From Gillisella vitis (GTDB lineage: Bacteria; Pseudomonadota; Alphaproteobacteria; Rhizobiales; Rhizobiaceae): a stretch of 64,000 nucleotides of DNA. Position 1 is the first letter of the stretch. Every line of letters starts with the position of its first letter. The position numbers were made by a program, and so were the translations under genes. The notes below the pieces were generated by a model, which was not told the DNA's origin, did no database searches, and saw nothing but the letters and a program-made list of their open reading frames with translations. The stretch spans positions 868,001 to 932,000 of the forward strand of contig NZ_LMVL02000002.1 in assembly GCF_001541345.2 (NCBI RefSeq), written 5' to 3'. Of the stretch, positions 1 through 9,784 are shown in pieces.

Positions 1-1
1 G

Positions 2-1810
2 ACCGTGCATACCTATCAAGTTTTGCAGAAAATGGATGCAATCGTCGCAGCCATGGTCAATCAGGAAACCGGTGTTCGCGCCTATCTTCTGTCGGAAGCC
101 GATGAGAAATTTCTCGATCCACAGAAGGCTGGTTTGAAGGGCTATGCCGATGCTTATGCAGCTGTTCGCAGCCTGACATCCGACAATCAGGTCCAGCAGA
201 AGCGTCTCGCTGATCTTGATGCGATCGTTCAGGATTGGCAGACGAAAGTCGTTGCCAAGGAAATTTCCCTTGCGAAAGACCCGGCCACCCGGGATCAGGG
301 CCGCCAGCTGGAAATCTCCGGCGCGGGCAAGACCTATATGGATGGCATTCGCGCCAAGGCCAAGGAAATTGCCGACGAGGAAAACGCACTTCTGACCGTG
401 CGCCAGAAAGTTGCCGCGGAAGCCGCCTATGATGCGCGCCGCAATATCCTGATCGGCAGCGGGTTGCTTGTCGTACTGATCGGTTTCTCGCTTCTGCTTC
501 TCAACAAGGGCATGATTGCGCCGCTGACCCGGATCACGGCGTCGATGCGAGCATTGGCGACCGGCGAAACGGCCATCGACATCCCCGGCATTGGCCGCCG
601 CGACGAAGTCGGTCATATGGCTGATGCGGTTGAAGTGTTCCGCAAGAATGCCATTGCCAATCGCCAGCTGGAAGAGCAGGCCGCGGCCAATCGCCAGGAA
701 ACGGCGCAGACCCAGGCTGCCCATCAACAGCGCGCAGAACAGGAAGCGGCCAATCTACGATTTGCAACGCAGACCCTTGGCGAGGGCTTGAAGCGCCTGG
801 CGCAGGGCGACGTATCCTTCCAGCTCAACGATGCTTTTGCGGCTGAATATGAATCGCTGCGCCAGGATTTCAACGCCTCGCTTGAGCAGCTTGGAACGAC
901 ACTCGGCTCCGTCCTCCAGACCGTTGAAGGCATGGAAAACGGCACCCGTGAAATTGCCGATGGCACCAATGATCTGTCCAAGCGGACCGAGCAGCAGGCC
1001 GCGGCCCTGGAAGAAACAGCGGCGGCCCTCGACCAGATCACCGTCAATGTGACCAATTCCTCGCAGCGCACGGAAGAAGCCCGCTCTGTGGCGATTACAG
1101 CCAACCAGAACGCCGTGCGGTCGTCGGAAGTCGTCAATCAGGCCGAAAACGCCATGAAGCGGATCGAGGAAAGCTCGCAGCAGATTTCCAACATCATCGG
1201 CGTGATCGATGAAATCGCCTTCCAGACCAATCTTCTGGCACTGAATGCCGGTGTCGAAGCAGCGCGCGCCGGTGAAGCCGGTAAGGGCTTTGCGGTGGTT
1301 GCCCAGGAAGTGCGTGAATTGGCGCAACGGTCTGCCCAGGCTGCCAAGGAAATCAAGGGTCTGATCCAGAACTCCTCTTCGGAAGTCGATAGCGGCGTTA
1401 AGCTGGTGCGGGAAACCGGTGTTGCCCTGAAATCGATCGGCGATCATGTGGTCCAGATCAACCAGCTGATGGAAGCAATCGCTACATCGGCACGGGAACA
1501 GTCCACCGGTCTTGCCGAAGTCAATTCGGCGGTCAACCAGATGGACCAGACGACGCAGCAAAATGCCGCCATGGTCGAGCAATCGACCGCTGCCGCTGCC
1601 GCTCTTGCCACTGAAGCCAACCGTCTGAAGACGCTTGTCAGCCAGTTCCAGCTTGCGGGTCGCAGGTCATTTGCCGGACATCCGGCAGTTGCCAGCGCAT
1701 CGCACCGTCCGGCTGTCTCCCCCGCTCGTGCTCTTGCCTCCAAGATCGGCAAGGCCTTCGGTGGAGGTGCATCGTCCGCCGCCGTCAAACAGGAATGGGC
1801 GGAATTCTGA
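2..1810 (+). CDS. Methyl-accepting chemotaxis protein (5' end cut by window)
   Basis: Membrane chemoreceptor that signals to CheA/CheW. The reading frame is open to the first base, so the true start and probably the first membrane helix lie upstream. About 120 visible residues look like a CHASE3-type periplasmic helical domain, followed by a membrane helix (about residues 147-167), HAMP and a second HAMP-like segment, then a long signalling coiled coil. Its hairpin tip (FQTNLLALNAGVEAARAGE) is the classic conserved MCP motif. The protein ends in EWAEF, matching the WxxF tail pattern by which some receptors dock CheR/CheB, so adaptation by methylation is likely (inference). The ligand cannot be read from sequence. 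The gene ends at a strong terminator and converges on dxs. Confidence 0.95.
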   Translation, partial: TVHTYQVLQKMDAIVAAMVNQETGVRAYLLSEADEKFLDPQKAGLKGYADAYAAVRSLTSDNQVQQKRLADLDAIVQDWQTKVVAKEISLAKDPATRDQGRQLEISGAGKTYMDGIRAKAKEIADEENALLTVRQKVAAEAAYDARRNILIGSGLLVVLIGFSLLLLNKGMIAPLTRITASMRALATGETAIDIPGIGRRDEVGHMADAVEVFRKNAIANRQLEEQAAANRQETAQTQAAHQQRAEQEAANLRFATQTLGEGLKRLAQGDVSFQLNDAFAAEYESLRQDFNASLEQLGTTLGSVLQTVEGMENGTREIADGTNDLSKRTEQQAAALEETAAALDQITVNVTNSSQRTEEARSVAITANQNAVRSSEVVNQAENAMKRIEESSQQISNIIGVIDEIAFQTNLLALNAGVEAARAGEAGKGFAVVAQEVRELAQRSAQAAKEIKGLIQNSSSEVDSGVKLVRETGVALKSIGDHVVQINQLMEAIATSAREQSTGLAEVNSAVNQMDQTTQQNAAMVEQSTAAAAALATEANRLKTLVSQFQLAGRRSFAGHPAVASASHRPAVSPARALASKIGKAFGGGASSAAVKQEWAEF

Positions 1811-1843
1811 TCGAACTGTCCACCATCATCGGTGGATGTAAGT

Positions 1844-1886
1844 CAACAAAACGCCGCTGGCTTATGAAGCCAGCGGCGTTTTGTTG
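1844..1886. terminator. Bidirectional terminator between mcp and dxs
   Basis: A perfect 19-bp inverted repeat (arms 1844-1862 and 1868-1886, loop TATGA) lies between the two convergent genes. The arm has a GC-rich core (CGCCGCTGGC) flanked by an A-run on one side and a T-run on the other, so it can act as an intrinsic terminator in both directions. Confidence 0.92.
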
Positions 1887-1935
1887 TTTAAGGCTGTCTG
1901 GTTTGTCGTCCGCTGAAGGGCCGCCGAGCCTATCT

Positions 1936-3855
1936 TTACGCCAGGCTATCCTGGGGCAAGGCATCGCGCGAGAGCGCGGTGAACACCGTTGAAACGATGC
2001 CCTTGGCGTCGAGGCCTGCCTTTTCATACATAACGTCAGGCTTGGCCTGATCCATCCACAGATCGGGCAGAACCAGACTGCGAACTTTCAGGCCGTGGTC
2101 AAGCAGGCCCTCATTGGCCAGCATATGCAGGACCTGAGAGCCGAAACCGCCAACCGCACCTTCCTCGACCGTGATCAGCACGGCATGGTGGCGGGCAAGC
2201 TGGCGGATCAGGTCGAGGTCGAGCGGTTTGGCAAACCGGGCATCGGCAACTGTGGTCGGCAGGCCGGCGGCATCGAGATCTTCTGCTGCGACAAGACATT
2301 CAGCGAGCCGCGTCCCGAAGGACAGCAGCGCCACTTTCGAGCCTTCCTTGATGATCCGGCCTTTGCCAATTTCAAGGATCTCGCCGCGCTCCGGCATCTG
2401 GATGCCAACGCCTTCACCGCGCGGATAGCGGAAGGAAATCGGACCCTCATCATAGGCGGCGGCGGTGCGCACCATATGTTTCAGCTCTGCTTCGTCCGCT
2501 GCCGCCATCACCACGAAACCGGGCAGGCTGGCGAGAAAACCGGTATCGAAAGCCCCTGCATGGGTCGGACCATCGGCGCCGACGAAACCGGCGCGGTCGA
2601 TGGGAAAGCGCACCGGCAGACCTTGAATAGCGACGTCGTGGACCACCTGATCATAGCCGCGTTGCAGGAAGGTTGAATAGAGCGCGCAGAATGGTTTGTA
2701 GCCCTCAGCGGCAAGGCCTGCGGCAAAGGTCACGGCATGCTGTTCGGCAATGCCGACATCAAAGGTCCGTTCCGGGAACAGGTTTTGTAGCTTATCCAGC
2801 CCGGTGCCGGAGGGCATGGCGGCGGTAATGCCGACGATCTTCTCGTCATGGCGAGCTTCTTCCACCAGCGCGTCGGCAAATACGGCGGTATAGCTCGGGG
2901 CATTCGGCTTGGCCTTGGCCTGGGTACCGGTGATGACATCGAACGTGTTGACGCCGTGGTATTTGTCGGCGGCGGCCTCGGCGGGCGCATAACCCTTGCC
3001 CTTCTGGGTCACCACATGGATCAGCACCGGCCCCTTGGCATTGTCGCGCACATTGCGCAGCACCGGCAGGAGGTGATCGAAGGAATGGCCGTCGATCGGG
3101 CCGATATGGTAAAAGCCCATTTCCTCGAACATCGTGCCGCCGGTCACATATCCGCGCGCATGTTCGACGGCGCGGGTGATGGCCCGGTCGATATTCTTGC
3201 CGAGATAGGCAGTGAGTTTCTTGCCGATCTCACGCATGCCCATATAAGTGCGCCCGGAGGCAAGCCTTGCCAGATAGGCGCTCATCGCGCCGGTTGGCGG
3301 GGCAATCGACATGTCATTGTCGTTGAGAATGACGATCAGCCGCGCATCCAGCGCGCCAGCATTGTTCAGCGCCTCAAACGCCATGCCCGCCGACATCGCC
3401 CCGTCGCCGATCACAGCGATGACCTTGCGGTCTGTCTGGCCAAGCTCGGCTGCCACGGCCATGCCAAGACCTGCGGAAATCGATGTGGAGGAATGCGCCG
3501 CGCCAAATGGATCGTATTCGCTCTCAGTGCGCTTGGTAAAGCCGGAAAGCCCATGTTCCTGGCGCAGCGTGCGGATGCGCTCCCGCCGCCCGGTCAGGAT
3601 CTTGTGCGGATAGCATTGGTGTCCGACATCGAAGATCAGCCGGTCTTCCGGGGTGTTGAAAACCTTGTGGATGGCGAGCGTCAGTTCCACCACGCCAAGC
3701 CCGGCGCCCAGATGTCCGCCGGTCACCGACACAGCATCGATCATCTCGTCGCGCAGTTCACGCGCTACTTGCGGCATGTCCTTGTCTTCGATCTTGCGAA
3801 GGTCGGACGGAAACACGACCTGATCCAGCAACGGCGTGTTTGGCTTCGATGTCAC
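1936..3855 (-). CDS. dxs: 1-deoxy-D-xylulose-5-phosphate synthase
   Basis: Thiamine-diphosphate enzyme condensing pyruvate and glyceraldehyde 3-phosphate into DXP, the first step of the MEP isoprenoid pathway and a precursor source for thiamine and pyridoxal. The protein carries the ThDP motif [18 protein letters not shown]...NDNDMS, the transketolase pyrimidine domain with [12 protein letters not shown], and the C-terminal transketolase domain. I prefer the GTG at 3855 ([13 protein letters not shown], behind AAAGAGGCTGGAG), giving 639 residues, the usual family length. An in-frame start at 3924 would add 23 non-conserved residues. It lies downstream of xseB on the same strand, about 290 bp away. 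ispH, the last enzyme of this pathway, is elsewhere in the window. Confidence 0.97.
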   Translation of the reverse strand: MTSKPNTPLLDQVVFPSDLRKIEDKDMPQVARELRDEMIDAVSVTGGHLGAGLGVVELTLAIHKVFNTPEDRLIFDVGHQCYPHKILTGRRERIRTLRQEHGLSGFTKRTESEYDPFGAAHSSTSISAGLGMAVAAELGQTDRKVIAVIGDGAMSAGMAFEALNNAGALDARLIVILNDNDMSIAPPTGAMSAYLARLASGRTYMGMREIGKKLTAYLGKNIDRAITRAVEHARGYVTGGTMFEEMGFYHIGPIDGHSFDHLLPVLRNVRDNAKGPVLIHVVTQKGKGYAPAEAAADKYHGVNTFDVITGTQAKAKPNAPSYTAVFADALVEEARHDEKIVGITAAMPSGTGLDKLQNLFPERTFDVGIAEQHAVTFAAGLAAEGYKPFCALYSTFLQRGYDQVVHDVAIQGLPVRFPIDRAGFVGADGPTHAGAFDTGFLASLPGFVVMAAADEAELKHMVRTAAAYDEGPISFRYPRGEGVGIQMPERGEILEIGKGRIIKEGSKVALLSFGTRLAECLVAAEDLDAAGLPTTVADARFAKPLDLDLIRQLARHHAVLITVEEGAVGGFGSQVLHMLANEGLLDHGLKVRSLVLPDLWMDQAKPDVMYEKAGLDAKGIVSTVFTALSRDALPQDSLA

Positions 3856-4148
3856 AGGCTCCAGCCTCTTTTTCTCATCACTCGGTCTATCGGCTGCACA
3901 AGTTTCCTCCCGAATGCATTGCACGGCCTGAATGGTCCATGAACGGGGGAAATCATACAGTATTCAATGTCATTTGCCCGCGACCCCTGTTTGCTTCCCA
4001 GGCGCAAGGCGCCACGGTCAATCAGGAAATTCAGGTCAATGATAGGGCAGATCCAGTAAAACTGCCCTGTTGATGCATATAGGACTTAAATGCCCTTCGG
4101 CAAAGGGACAAACGCATCTTCCTTGCGGCGGTCCTGCCAGGATCAGAC
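3856..4148. other. Intergenic region xseB-dxs, no gene seen
   Basis: About 290 bp between xseB and dxs, both read leftward. No convincing open frame, RNA gene or strong terminator is visible. It presumably holds a dxs promoter, since the gap is long for an operon-internal spacer, but no clear -35/-10 pair could be assigned. Confidence 0.5.
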
Positions 4149-4400
4149 CTAGTCCTTGTCCAGCGGCTCGGCACCAACAGGCTTGCCAGCGCGGTCCAGC
4201 CGGATTTTCTCGATGCGGTTTTCAGCCGCCGACAGCAGTGCCTCGCAATGTTTCTTCAGCAACTCGCCGCGCTCGTAAATCGAGATGGATTCGTCGAGCG
4301 CCACATCACCGCGCTCCAGCCGGGCCACGATGCTTTCCAGCTCGGCCACGGCCTTTTCAAAGGAATAAGTGGCAATATCGGTGGCGGCGGTGTCGGTCAT
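4149..4400 (-). CDS. xseB: Exodeoxyribonuclease VII small subunit
   Basis: Small subunit of exonuclease VII, which works with XseA to degrade single-stranded DNA. The 83-residue protein shows the family signature: a helical hairpin with [19 protein letters not shown] and a second helix containing [15 protein letters not shown]. An in-frame TTG at 4406 overlaps the upstream stop, but the ATG at 4400 gives the usual family N-terminus (MTDTAATD...). The gene starts almost on top of the deacetylase-like gene's stop, so the two are likely co-transcribed and coupled. xseA is not in this window. Confidence 0.93.
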   Translation of the reverse strand: MTDTAATDIATYSFEKAVAELESIVARLERGDVALDESISIYERGELLKKHCEALLSAAENRIEKIRLDRAGKPVGAEPLDKD

Positions 4401-4402
4401 AC

Positions 4403-5338
4403 TCAACCCTTCATCAATCTCGAAATATGCATGCCAGCCGACTCAGCCAGACCTTCCAGATCATAGCCACCTTCCAGCAGGCTGACGACCCGGTTTTTGG
4501 CAAAGCGGTCGGCCACTTCCATCAGCCGCCCGGTTGCCCAGTCAAAATCCTCGCCAACCAGATTGATCTGCGCCAGCGGGTCGCGGTGATGGGCATCAAA
4601 CCCGGCGGAAATCAGGATGAGATCCGGGGAAAAATCGTTGAGCGCGGTCAGCACCCGCGATTTGAATGCCTCGCGGAAATGGTCCGAGCCGCTATTGGCC
4701 GACAGCGGTGCGTTGACGATGGTGTTGTGCGGTCCAACCTCGTCCTTCTTGCCCGTCCAGGGATAAAGCGGCATCTGGTGGGTGGAACAGAACAGCACGG
4801 ATGGATCGTCCCAGAAAATATCCTGGGTGCCGTTGCCATGATGCACATCCCAATCGACGATGGCGACCCGTTCCACACCATAGACCTGCTGGGCATGGCG
4901 GGCAGCAATCGCCACCGTGTTGAACAGACAAAAGCCCATCGCCTTGGTTTTTTCCGCATGATGGCCGGGCGGACGGCCCGCCACGAACACATTGTCGGCA
5001 GCACCGGTCATCACGTCGTCCACGGCGGCCATCGCCCCGCCGATGGCGGTCAAGGCACATTGCAGACTTTTCTGCGAGGCATAGGTATCGGCCTCCATCT
5101 GGTTGATCCGATCTTCTTCCTCCGGCACCTGCCGCATGACGGCGATGAAATGCTCTTCGGGATGGGCCAGCATGACAGCATCCTCATTGGCCTGCTGGGC
5201 CTGATGCCGTTCCAGGGCGGAAAAATTCGGATGCTCCAGAGCGATATTGAGCGAGCGCAGCCGGTCTGCCCGTTCAGGATGGCCCTCTGGCGTGTTGTGT
5301 TCCAGAAAGATCGGGTTTTCATAGAGCCGGGTTGTCAT
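4403..5338 (-). CDS. Histone deacetylase superfamily protein (acetylpolyamine/lysine amidohydrolase-like)
   Basis: Zinc-dependent deacetylase fold, 311 residues. Diagnostic stretches are the paired-histidine motif [19 protein letters not shown], the zinc-ligand motif [13 protein letters not shown] (Asp and His) and [12 protein letters not shown] (second Asp ligand). Family members deacetylate polyamines, protein lysines or small acylated compounds, and the substrate cannot be decided here. AGGAGG at 5345-5350 places the start at ATG 5338 (7-nt spacing) rather than GTG 5341. It heads a leftward cluster with xseB and dxs and is divergent from the 5422 gene. Confidence 0.88.
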   Translation of the reverse strand: MTTRLYENPIFLEHNTPEGHPERADRLRSLNIALEHPNFSALERHQAQQANEDAVMLAHPEEHFIAVMRQVPEEEDRINQMEADTYASQKSLQCALTAIGGAMAAVDDVMTGAADNVFVAGRPPGHHAEKTKAMGFCLFNTVAIAARHAQQVYGVERVAIVDWDVHHGNGTQDIFWDDPSVLFCSTHQMPLYPWTGKKDEVGPHNTIVNAPLSANSGSDHFREAFKSRVLTALNDFSPDLILISAGFDAHHRDPLAQINLVGEDFDWATGRLMEVADRFAKNRVVSLLEGGYDLEGLAESAGMHISRLMKG

Positions 5339-5421
5339 CACGCATCCTCCTGCCGCACCAAACTTGCGCGACCAATCTCTTTTCCATTACATGAGCGATC
5401 ACGGCGTGGAGGGCAAGGGCA

Positions 5422-5823
5422 ATGGCGAAAAGAGAACGGCTGGACGTGACCGAAACGATCATCGGCCTGCGCGATGTCGGCATCAGCGGGCGGCTGAACA
5501 ACAGTGCGCTGCTGGCGCTGTGCGAAGAAGCGCTCCACCGCTTCTGGCAGGCTCGGCCCGCAGAAGAGCAGGAGCCGGAGTTTCGCGCCACCAAGTTCGA
5601 GGCGCGGCTCTTTGAAATGCTGGGACCGGGCGACGCACTGCGCTTCACCGTGCAGGTGGACAAGATCGGCGGCAAATCCGTCGGCTTCGCCATCGCCGTC
5701 GAAAGCGGCAAGACCCGCGCCGCTGATGTCGAGATCACCTGGACGGCTGTGAACAAAGACAGTGCCGAACCGGTGGCGCTATCGGAAGCGCTGAGGGATT
5801 GGCTGTATCAGTGGTTGCCGTGA
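5422..5823 (+). CDS. Hypothetical protein, possible hotdog-fold thioesterase
   Basis: 133-residue soluble protein starting behind GGAGGGCAAGG. The early segment (VTETIIGLRDVGISGRLNNSALLALCEEAL) resembles the N-terminal strand and long central helix of 4HBT/YbgC-type hotdog thioesterases, followed by strand-like stretches around a GDALRFTVQVDKIGGKSVGF segment. No clear catalytic Asp/Glu can be assigned. It is transcribed divergently from the deacetylase-like gene and converges on the 5826 gene. Function is a suggestion from pattern only. Confidence 0.6.
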   Translation: MAKRERLDVTETIIGLRDVGISGRLNNSALLALCEEALHRFWQARPAEEQEPEFRATKFEARLFEMLGPGDALRFTVQVDKIGGKSVGFAIAVESGKTRAADVEITWTAVNKDSAEPVALSEALRDWLYQWLP

Positions 5824-5825
5824 AA

Positions 5826-6701
5826 TTATCTGAGGATACGGTCGAGTATGGTTCTGGTTTCCGCTGCTTCCGGCTCGCGGGCGTCTACCTGCTTTTGCAG
5901 GGTAATCAGCGTCTTCCATAAAGCCCAACCACGCGCTCGGTCCCATGTCGCCTCATCATGGGCAACGGTTGCGCGAAACACGGTAGCGGTTACGGCATCC
6001 ATAAAGGTCCAGGCGATAGCGAGATCGCAGGCGGGATCACCGGTGCCGCAGCCGCCGAAATCGATCACGGCGGAGAGGCGTCCGTGTTTGAACAGGAGGT
6101 TTCCCGGAGCGATATCGCCGTGCAGCCAGACCGGCGGTTTCTGCCAATGACTGGCAAGGGCCTGATCCCATAGCGTGGTCGCGCGATGCGTATCAATGCT
6201 CTTGCCAAGCATGTCTATGGCCGTGCGGGTTTCTTCATCATAGGTTGCGAGCAAGCCGCCGCGATAAAAATTATGAGGTCCTGCTGTTGGGCCGTCGGTG
6301 CCGTCAAGACCATGAAGGGTCTTTAGGAAATTACCGAGATCGATGGCAAATTGTTCGCTATCGACGACCTTCGCCGACAAGGCTGTCTCACCGTCGATCC
6401 ATCGATAGATGCCCCAGGCGAAAGGATAGCCATGGTCCGCACCGCCCATTCCAACCGGTTCGGTAATGGGAAGTGGCAGATGTGGCGCAAGCATCGGTAA
6501 AAAGCGTTGCTCCTTTTCCACCTGCTGTTCATAGCGCTGAGCGCTCGGCAGGCGAATGATCATTTCAGAGCCAAGGCGGAAACTGCGATTGTTCCAGCCG
6601 CCCGGCACGACAGGTTCGATGGACAGCGATGAAAATTGCGGAAACTGGTCAGCGATCAAACGCTGCACCAGTTCCACTGAAATTGTCAGCCTGTCATCCA
6701 T
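5826..6701 (-). CDS. Aminoglycoside phosphotransferase (APH) family protein
   Basis: Kinase-like small-molecule phosphotransferase of 291 residues. The catalytic loop WLHGDIAPGNLL carries the Brenner-type HxDxxxxN motif and VIDFGGCGTGDPACDLA the metal-binding DFG-like motif, both as in APH/choline kinase enzymes. An N-terminal nucleotide-binding lobe precedes them (PVVPGGWNNRSFRLG). Many chromosomal members act on unknown substrates, so this should not be read as proof of antibiotic resistance. The start at 6701 is the first ATG. It stands alone, convergent with the hotdog-like gene. Confidence 0.85.
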   Translation of the reverse strand: MDDRLTISVELVQRLIADQFPQFSSLSIEPVVPGGWNNRSFRLGSEMIIRLPSAQRYEQQVEKEQRFLPMLAPHLPLPITEPVGMGGADHGYPFAWGIYRWIDGETALSAKVVDSEQFAIDLGNFLKTLHGLDGTDGPTAGPHNFYRGGLLATYDEETRTAIDMLGKSIDTHRATTLWDQALASHWQKPPVWLHGDIAPGNLLFKHGRLSAVIDFGGCGTGDPACDLAIAWTFMDAVTATVFRATVAHDEATWDRARGWALWKTLITLQKQVDAREPEAAETRTILDRILR

Positions 6702-6757
6702 AACCGGAACCGCCGTTTTGCTTTGCGGATGCTATACGCGGGAATGATGACAGACGT

Positions 6758-7321
6758 TTACACCCGCTTCGGCAGCAGCGGATAGCCGACCATCACGGCG
6801 CGGGCGGCTAGCGCTGCGATGGCGGCCTTGATCAGGTCGCCGGGCAGGAAGGCCAGCGAGCCGATCAGCACCTTGTCGATCGGGGTGCCCGCCACAAAGC
6901 TCCACCAGGGCATGCCACAGGCATAGACCACGCCGATGCCACCGATGATGCTGGCGGCAAAGAAGCCGATTGTCTGGCCGCTGGCGGTGGAGGAGGCGCG
7001 GGCAAAACGTTCGGCGGCAAGACCGGTGACGAAAGCGCCGAGAATCCAGCCGAAAATATAGCCGCCGGTGGCACCAAACAGCGCGTTCAGGCCGCCGTGG
7101 CCGCCCGACAGCACCGGCAGGCCCATGGCGACCAGCAGCACGAACAGCGCATAGGCCAAGGCCCCGCGCTTGGCACCGAGAATGCAGCCGGCCAGCATCA
7201 CGCCCATCGACTGGGCGGTGATCGGCACGGGAATGAAGCCGAGTGGCACTGGCGGAATAAGCCCGAGGACAACGACGATGGCGGCAAACAGCGCAATCAG
7301 AACCAGGTCTCGCGTGGTCAT
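6758..7321 (-). CDS. bioY: Biotin transporter substrate-binding S component BioY
   Basis: Membrane S component that binds biotin in the ECF-type BioMNY importer. The 187-residue hydrophobic protein has about six membrane segments and BioY-typical motifs (PVPITAQSMGVMLAG, GATGGYIFGWILGAF, LAFLPGDLIKA). ATG 7321 is chosen because GGAGATCACC precedes it; an upstream in-frame start would run into the end of bioN. It is the last gene of a leftward bioM-bioN-bioY operon. Confidence 0.95.
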   Translation of the reverse strand: MTTRDLVLIALFAAIVVVLGLIPPVPLGFIPVPITAQSMGVMLAGCILGAKRGALAYALFVLLVAMGLPVLSGGHGGLNALFGATGGYIFGWILGAFVTGLAAERFARASSTASGQTIGFFAASIIGGIGVVYACGMPWWSFVAGTPIDKVLIGSLAFLPGDLIKAAIAALAARAVMVGYPLLPKRV

Positions 7322-7334
7322 GGTGATCTCCTCA

Positions 7335-7955
7335 TCAGTCTGTTCTCTTTTCGTGACGGCGAATGCCGCGGGCGTCAATGGCCTCGGCGATGGAATCGGC
7401 CTCTTTCAAGGCCAGAATAAACAGCGGCCCCAGCATCCGGTGCAGCCGCACGGGTATGCCACGCGCCTGATGTGCCGCCTTCAGCGCCTCATATCGATCT
7501 GCGATGTCAGGCACGAAGCGCAGCGTCAGCCCCAGGGCCAGGCTGATATCGGCGGCCCGGACCAGACCCAATCGGTCGAGCGGGGCCAGCAGCCGGTCGA
7601 GCGTTTCCATGAAGGCGCCAAGCGAGGTCGTCGCGGTAATGGCGGAGGCGAGAAACAGGATGGCGAGCAGCCTCAACGTCAGCGTTGCCGAGGTGATGAG
7701 ATCAAGCGCATAGATGTTGAACAGGCCAAGCACAGCAATGCTGATCAGCATCGGGCGGATGCGCCGCAAGGCCGCCCGCGCCCCAAGCCCGAGGCTGAAA
7801 TAGAGCGCGCCGGTGGCGAAGGCTGCCGTGGCCTGGAGCGGCATGGACAGGCTGAAGGCAAGGCTAAGGCCAAATACCAGCAGAGTGGCCAGTTTCGCCC
7901 CGACCGGCATTCGGTGCAGCCAGCTATTGCCGTCGACATGCAGGCTGTTCAACAT
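7335..7955 (-). CDS. bioN: Biotin ECF transporter transmembrane protein BioN
   Basis: EcfT-type coupling subunit (206 residues) linking the BioM ATPase to BioY. Several membrane helices precede the cytoplasmic coupling-helix region (LGLTLRFVPDIADRYEALKA followed by AHQARGI), where EcfT proteins carry the A-R-G motifs that touch the ATPase. Its start overlaps the bioM end by 7 bp and bioY begins 13 bp downstream, so the three are one operon. Confidence 0.93.
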   Translation of the reverse strand: MLNSLHVDGNSWLHRMPVGAKLATLLVFGLSLAFSLSMPLQATAAFATGALYFSLGLGARAALRRIRPMLISIAVLGLFNIYALDLITSATLTLRLLAILFLASAITATTSLGAFMETLDRLLAPLDRLGLVRAADISLALGLTLRFVPDIADRYEALKAAHQARGIPVRLHRMLGPLFILALKEADSIAEAIDARGIRRHEKRTD

Positions 7956-8629
7956 GCGGCGATCTCGCGGTAACGGGCAATGGCGTCGCTGGCCGGACCA
8001 TCGAAGGCAAGCTTGGCGCGGTGAAACACCAGCACCCGCGAAAACCCGGCAATCAGATCGAGATCATGGCTGATCACCAGCGCCTGTTCCTCCAGCGCCT
8101 CGATGGTGCCAGCCACCAGCGCACGGTTTTTCAAATCGAGCTGATTGGTCGGTTCATCGAAAATCACCAGATCGGGCCGGTTGACCAGAACGGCGGCCAG
8201 CGCCGCCAATTGCAGCTCGCCACCGGACAGTTCATGCGGGCGGCGGCGCAGCAGATGGGTTATGCCGAGCCTTGCGGCAACGCTGTCCACGGCCTCATCC
8301 AGTACCTTGCCCTTCAGCCCGCGCGCCTTTGGCCCCATGGCGATATCCTCGCCGATCAACGGCAGGATGATCTGGTTGGCCGGGTTCTGGAAGATAAAGC
8401 CGGTGCGCGCCTGCACGGCCTTGGCGTCCTTGACTGTGTCCAGCCCGTCCAGCGTCACACGACCGCTGCTCGGCTTGACCAGTCCGTTGACCAGCCGGGC
8501 AAAGGTGGATTTACCCGATCCATTCAGGCCAATGACCCCGATCCGTTGTTCGTCGAAAGTGATGGTCAGCGGCTCCAGCGCCACATGGCCATCAAAACTG
8601 GCGCTGGCCTGATCGAAATGGATCTGCAC
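7949..8629 (-). CDS. bioM: Biotin ECF transporter ATPase BioM
   Basis: ABC ATPase energising biotin uptake, 226 residues. Walker A is GLNGSGKST, the Q-loop region is FIFQNPANQ, the signature is LSGGELQLAALA, Walker B is LVIFDEPTNQLD, and the switch His is in VISHD. The start is a GTG at 8629. First gene of bioMNY. In rhizobia such operons are often controlled by BioR, but I could not find a convincing BioR palindrome upstream. Confidence 0.93.
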   Translation of the reverse strand: MQIHFDQASASFDGHVALEPLTITFDEQRIGVIGLNGSGKSTFARLVNGLVKPSSGRVTLDGLDTVKDAKAVQARTGFIFQNPANQIILPLIGEDIAMGPKARGLKGKVLDEAVDSVAARLGITHLLRRRPHELSGGELQLAALAAVLVNRPDLVIFDEPTNQLDLKNRALVAGTIEALEEQALVISHDLDLIAGFSRVLVFHRAKLAFDGPASDAIARYREIAAC

Positions 8630-8766
8630 GATGTCGATACCCTATCATTGCTGCCCTGTTCTATAGCCCGCAGACCGGCAAAGGCAAATCCGGGTTTTTC
8701 CCATTTACAGCCGCTTTGAGATTTGCTCGGATGGGTTATCCGATCCATTCCCGAAGGAATTGCCAC

Positions 8767-9723
8767 GTGACCTCCTCCTTTCACCAGCCTGTCGATGCCG
8801 CTGAAGTGCCGCGCTTTGCAGGGCATGCCACGTTCATGCGTCTGCCTGCCGTCACCTCGGCAGAAGGGCTTGATATCGCGCTGATCGGCATTCCCTGGGA
8901 TGGCGGCACCACCAACCGGGCCGGTGCGCGCCATGGGCCGCGCGAGGTCCGCAACCAGTCCAGCCTGATGCGCCGGGTGCATCACGTCTCTAAAATCGAG
9001 CCCTTCAGCCTTGCCAATATTGCCGATGTTGGGGATGTGACCGTCAACCCCATCGACCTGATGCTGGCACTGCAACAGATAGAAGAGGGCGTGGCAGCGG
9101 TTGTCGCTGCCGGTGCTCTGCCGCTCTGCGCCGGGGGCGACCATCTGACTACACTGCCGGTGCTGCGGGCGGTGGCGAAATCGCGGCCGGTCGGGCTTAT
9201 TCATTTCGATGCGCATTCCGACACCAATGACAGCTATTTCGGTGGCCAGCGCTTTACCCATGGCACGCCCTTTCGCCGGGCCATCGAGGAGGGGCTGCTT
9301 GATCCGAAACGCATGGTGCAGATCGGCATTCGCAGCTCCAATTACGAAGTCGATGAACATCAATGGGCCAAGGACCAGGGCATCCGCATCATCTATATGG
9401 AGGAATTCGTCGCCCGCAGCGTGGCAGACGTGATGGCGGAAGCCCGCGCCATTGCCGGTGATGGCCCGACCTATGTCAGCTTCGATATTGACTGCATCGA
9501 CCCATCGATGGCACCGGGAACCGGCACACCGGAAATCGGCGGCTTCCTGACCCGCGAAGTGCAGGCCATGGTGCGGCTGCTGGAGGGCGTCAATATTGTC
9601 GGTGCCGATGTGGTGGAGGTCGCGCCCCCCTTCGATGTCGGCGGCATGACGGCGCTGGCCGGTGCAACCATGATGTTTGAACTGCTCTGCATCATGGCCA
9701 AGGCGGTGGCGGATCGGCGTTGA
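8767..9723 (+). CDS. speB: Agmatinase / ureohydrolase family protein
   Basis: Binuclear manganese ureohydrolase of 318 residues. The metal-binding motifs GGDHLTTLP, HFDAHSDTND and SFDIDCIDPSMAPGTGTPE are all complete. The family includes agmatinase (agmatine to putrescine plus urea), guanidinobutyrase and guanidinopropionase. The PGTGTPE signature favours an agmatinase-like enzyme, but the exact guanidino substrate is uncertain, so the symbol is provisional. GTG 8767 is preferred over an upstream ATG because GAAGGAA precedes it. It may be co-transcribed with the ycaQ-like gene 61 bp downstream. Confidence 0.85.
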   Translation: MTSSFHQPVDAAEVPRFAGHATFMRLPAVTSAEGLDIALIGIPWDGGTTNRAGARHGPREVRNQSSLMRRVHHVSKIEPFSLANIADVGDVTVNPIDLMLALQQIEEGVAAVVAAGALPLCAGGDHLTTLPVLRAVAKSRPVGLIHFDAHSDTNDSYFGGQRFTHGTPFRRAIEEGLLDPKRMVQIGIRSSNYEVDEHQWAKDQGIRIIYMEEFVARSVADVMAEARAIAGDGPTYVSFDIDCIDPSMAPGTGTPEIGGFLTREVQAMVRLLEGVNIVGADVVEVAPPFDVGGMTALAGATMMFELLCIMAKAVADRR

Positions 9724-9784
9724 AAGCCGGGTTTCTGGAGGAAATCACCTTGAACAAAAAGAGAACATACTCTATCGTCGCCCA

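Noticed and set aside
2848..3942. Long open frame on the plus strand opposite dxs
   Set aside because: It is the reverse-frame shadow of dxs; high-GC codon bias leaves such frames open and the translated product has no family features.
5826..6701. Aminoglycoside-resistance gene
   Set aside because: The fold is APH-like, but it belongs to a broad kinase family and nothing in the context shows drug specificity, so no resistance claim is made.
8630..8766. Possible BioR operator before bioM
   Set aside because: Searched for TTATMKATAA; only weak matches such as CTATCATTG and TTCTATAG exist, not convincing.
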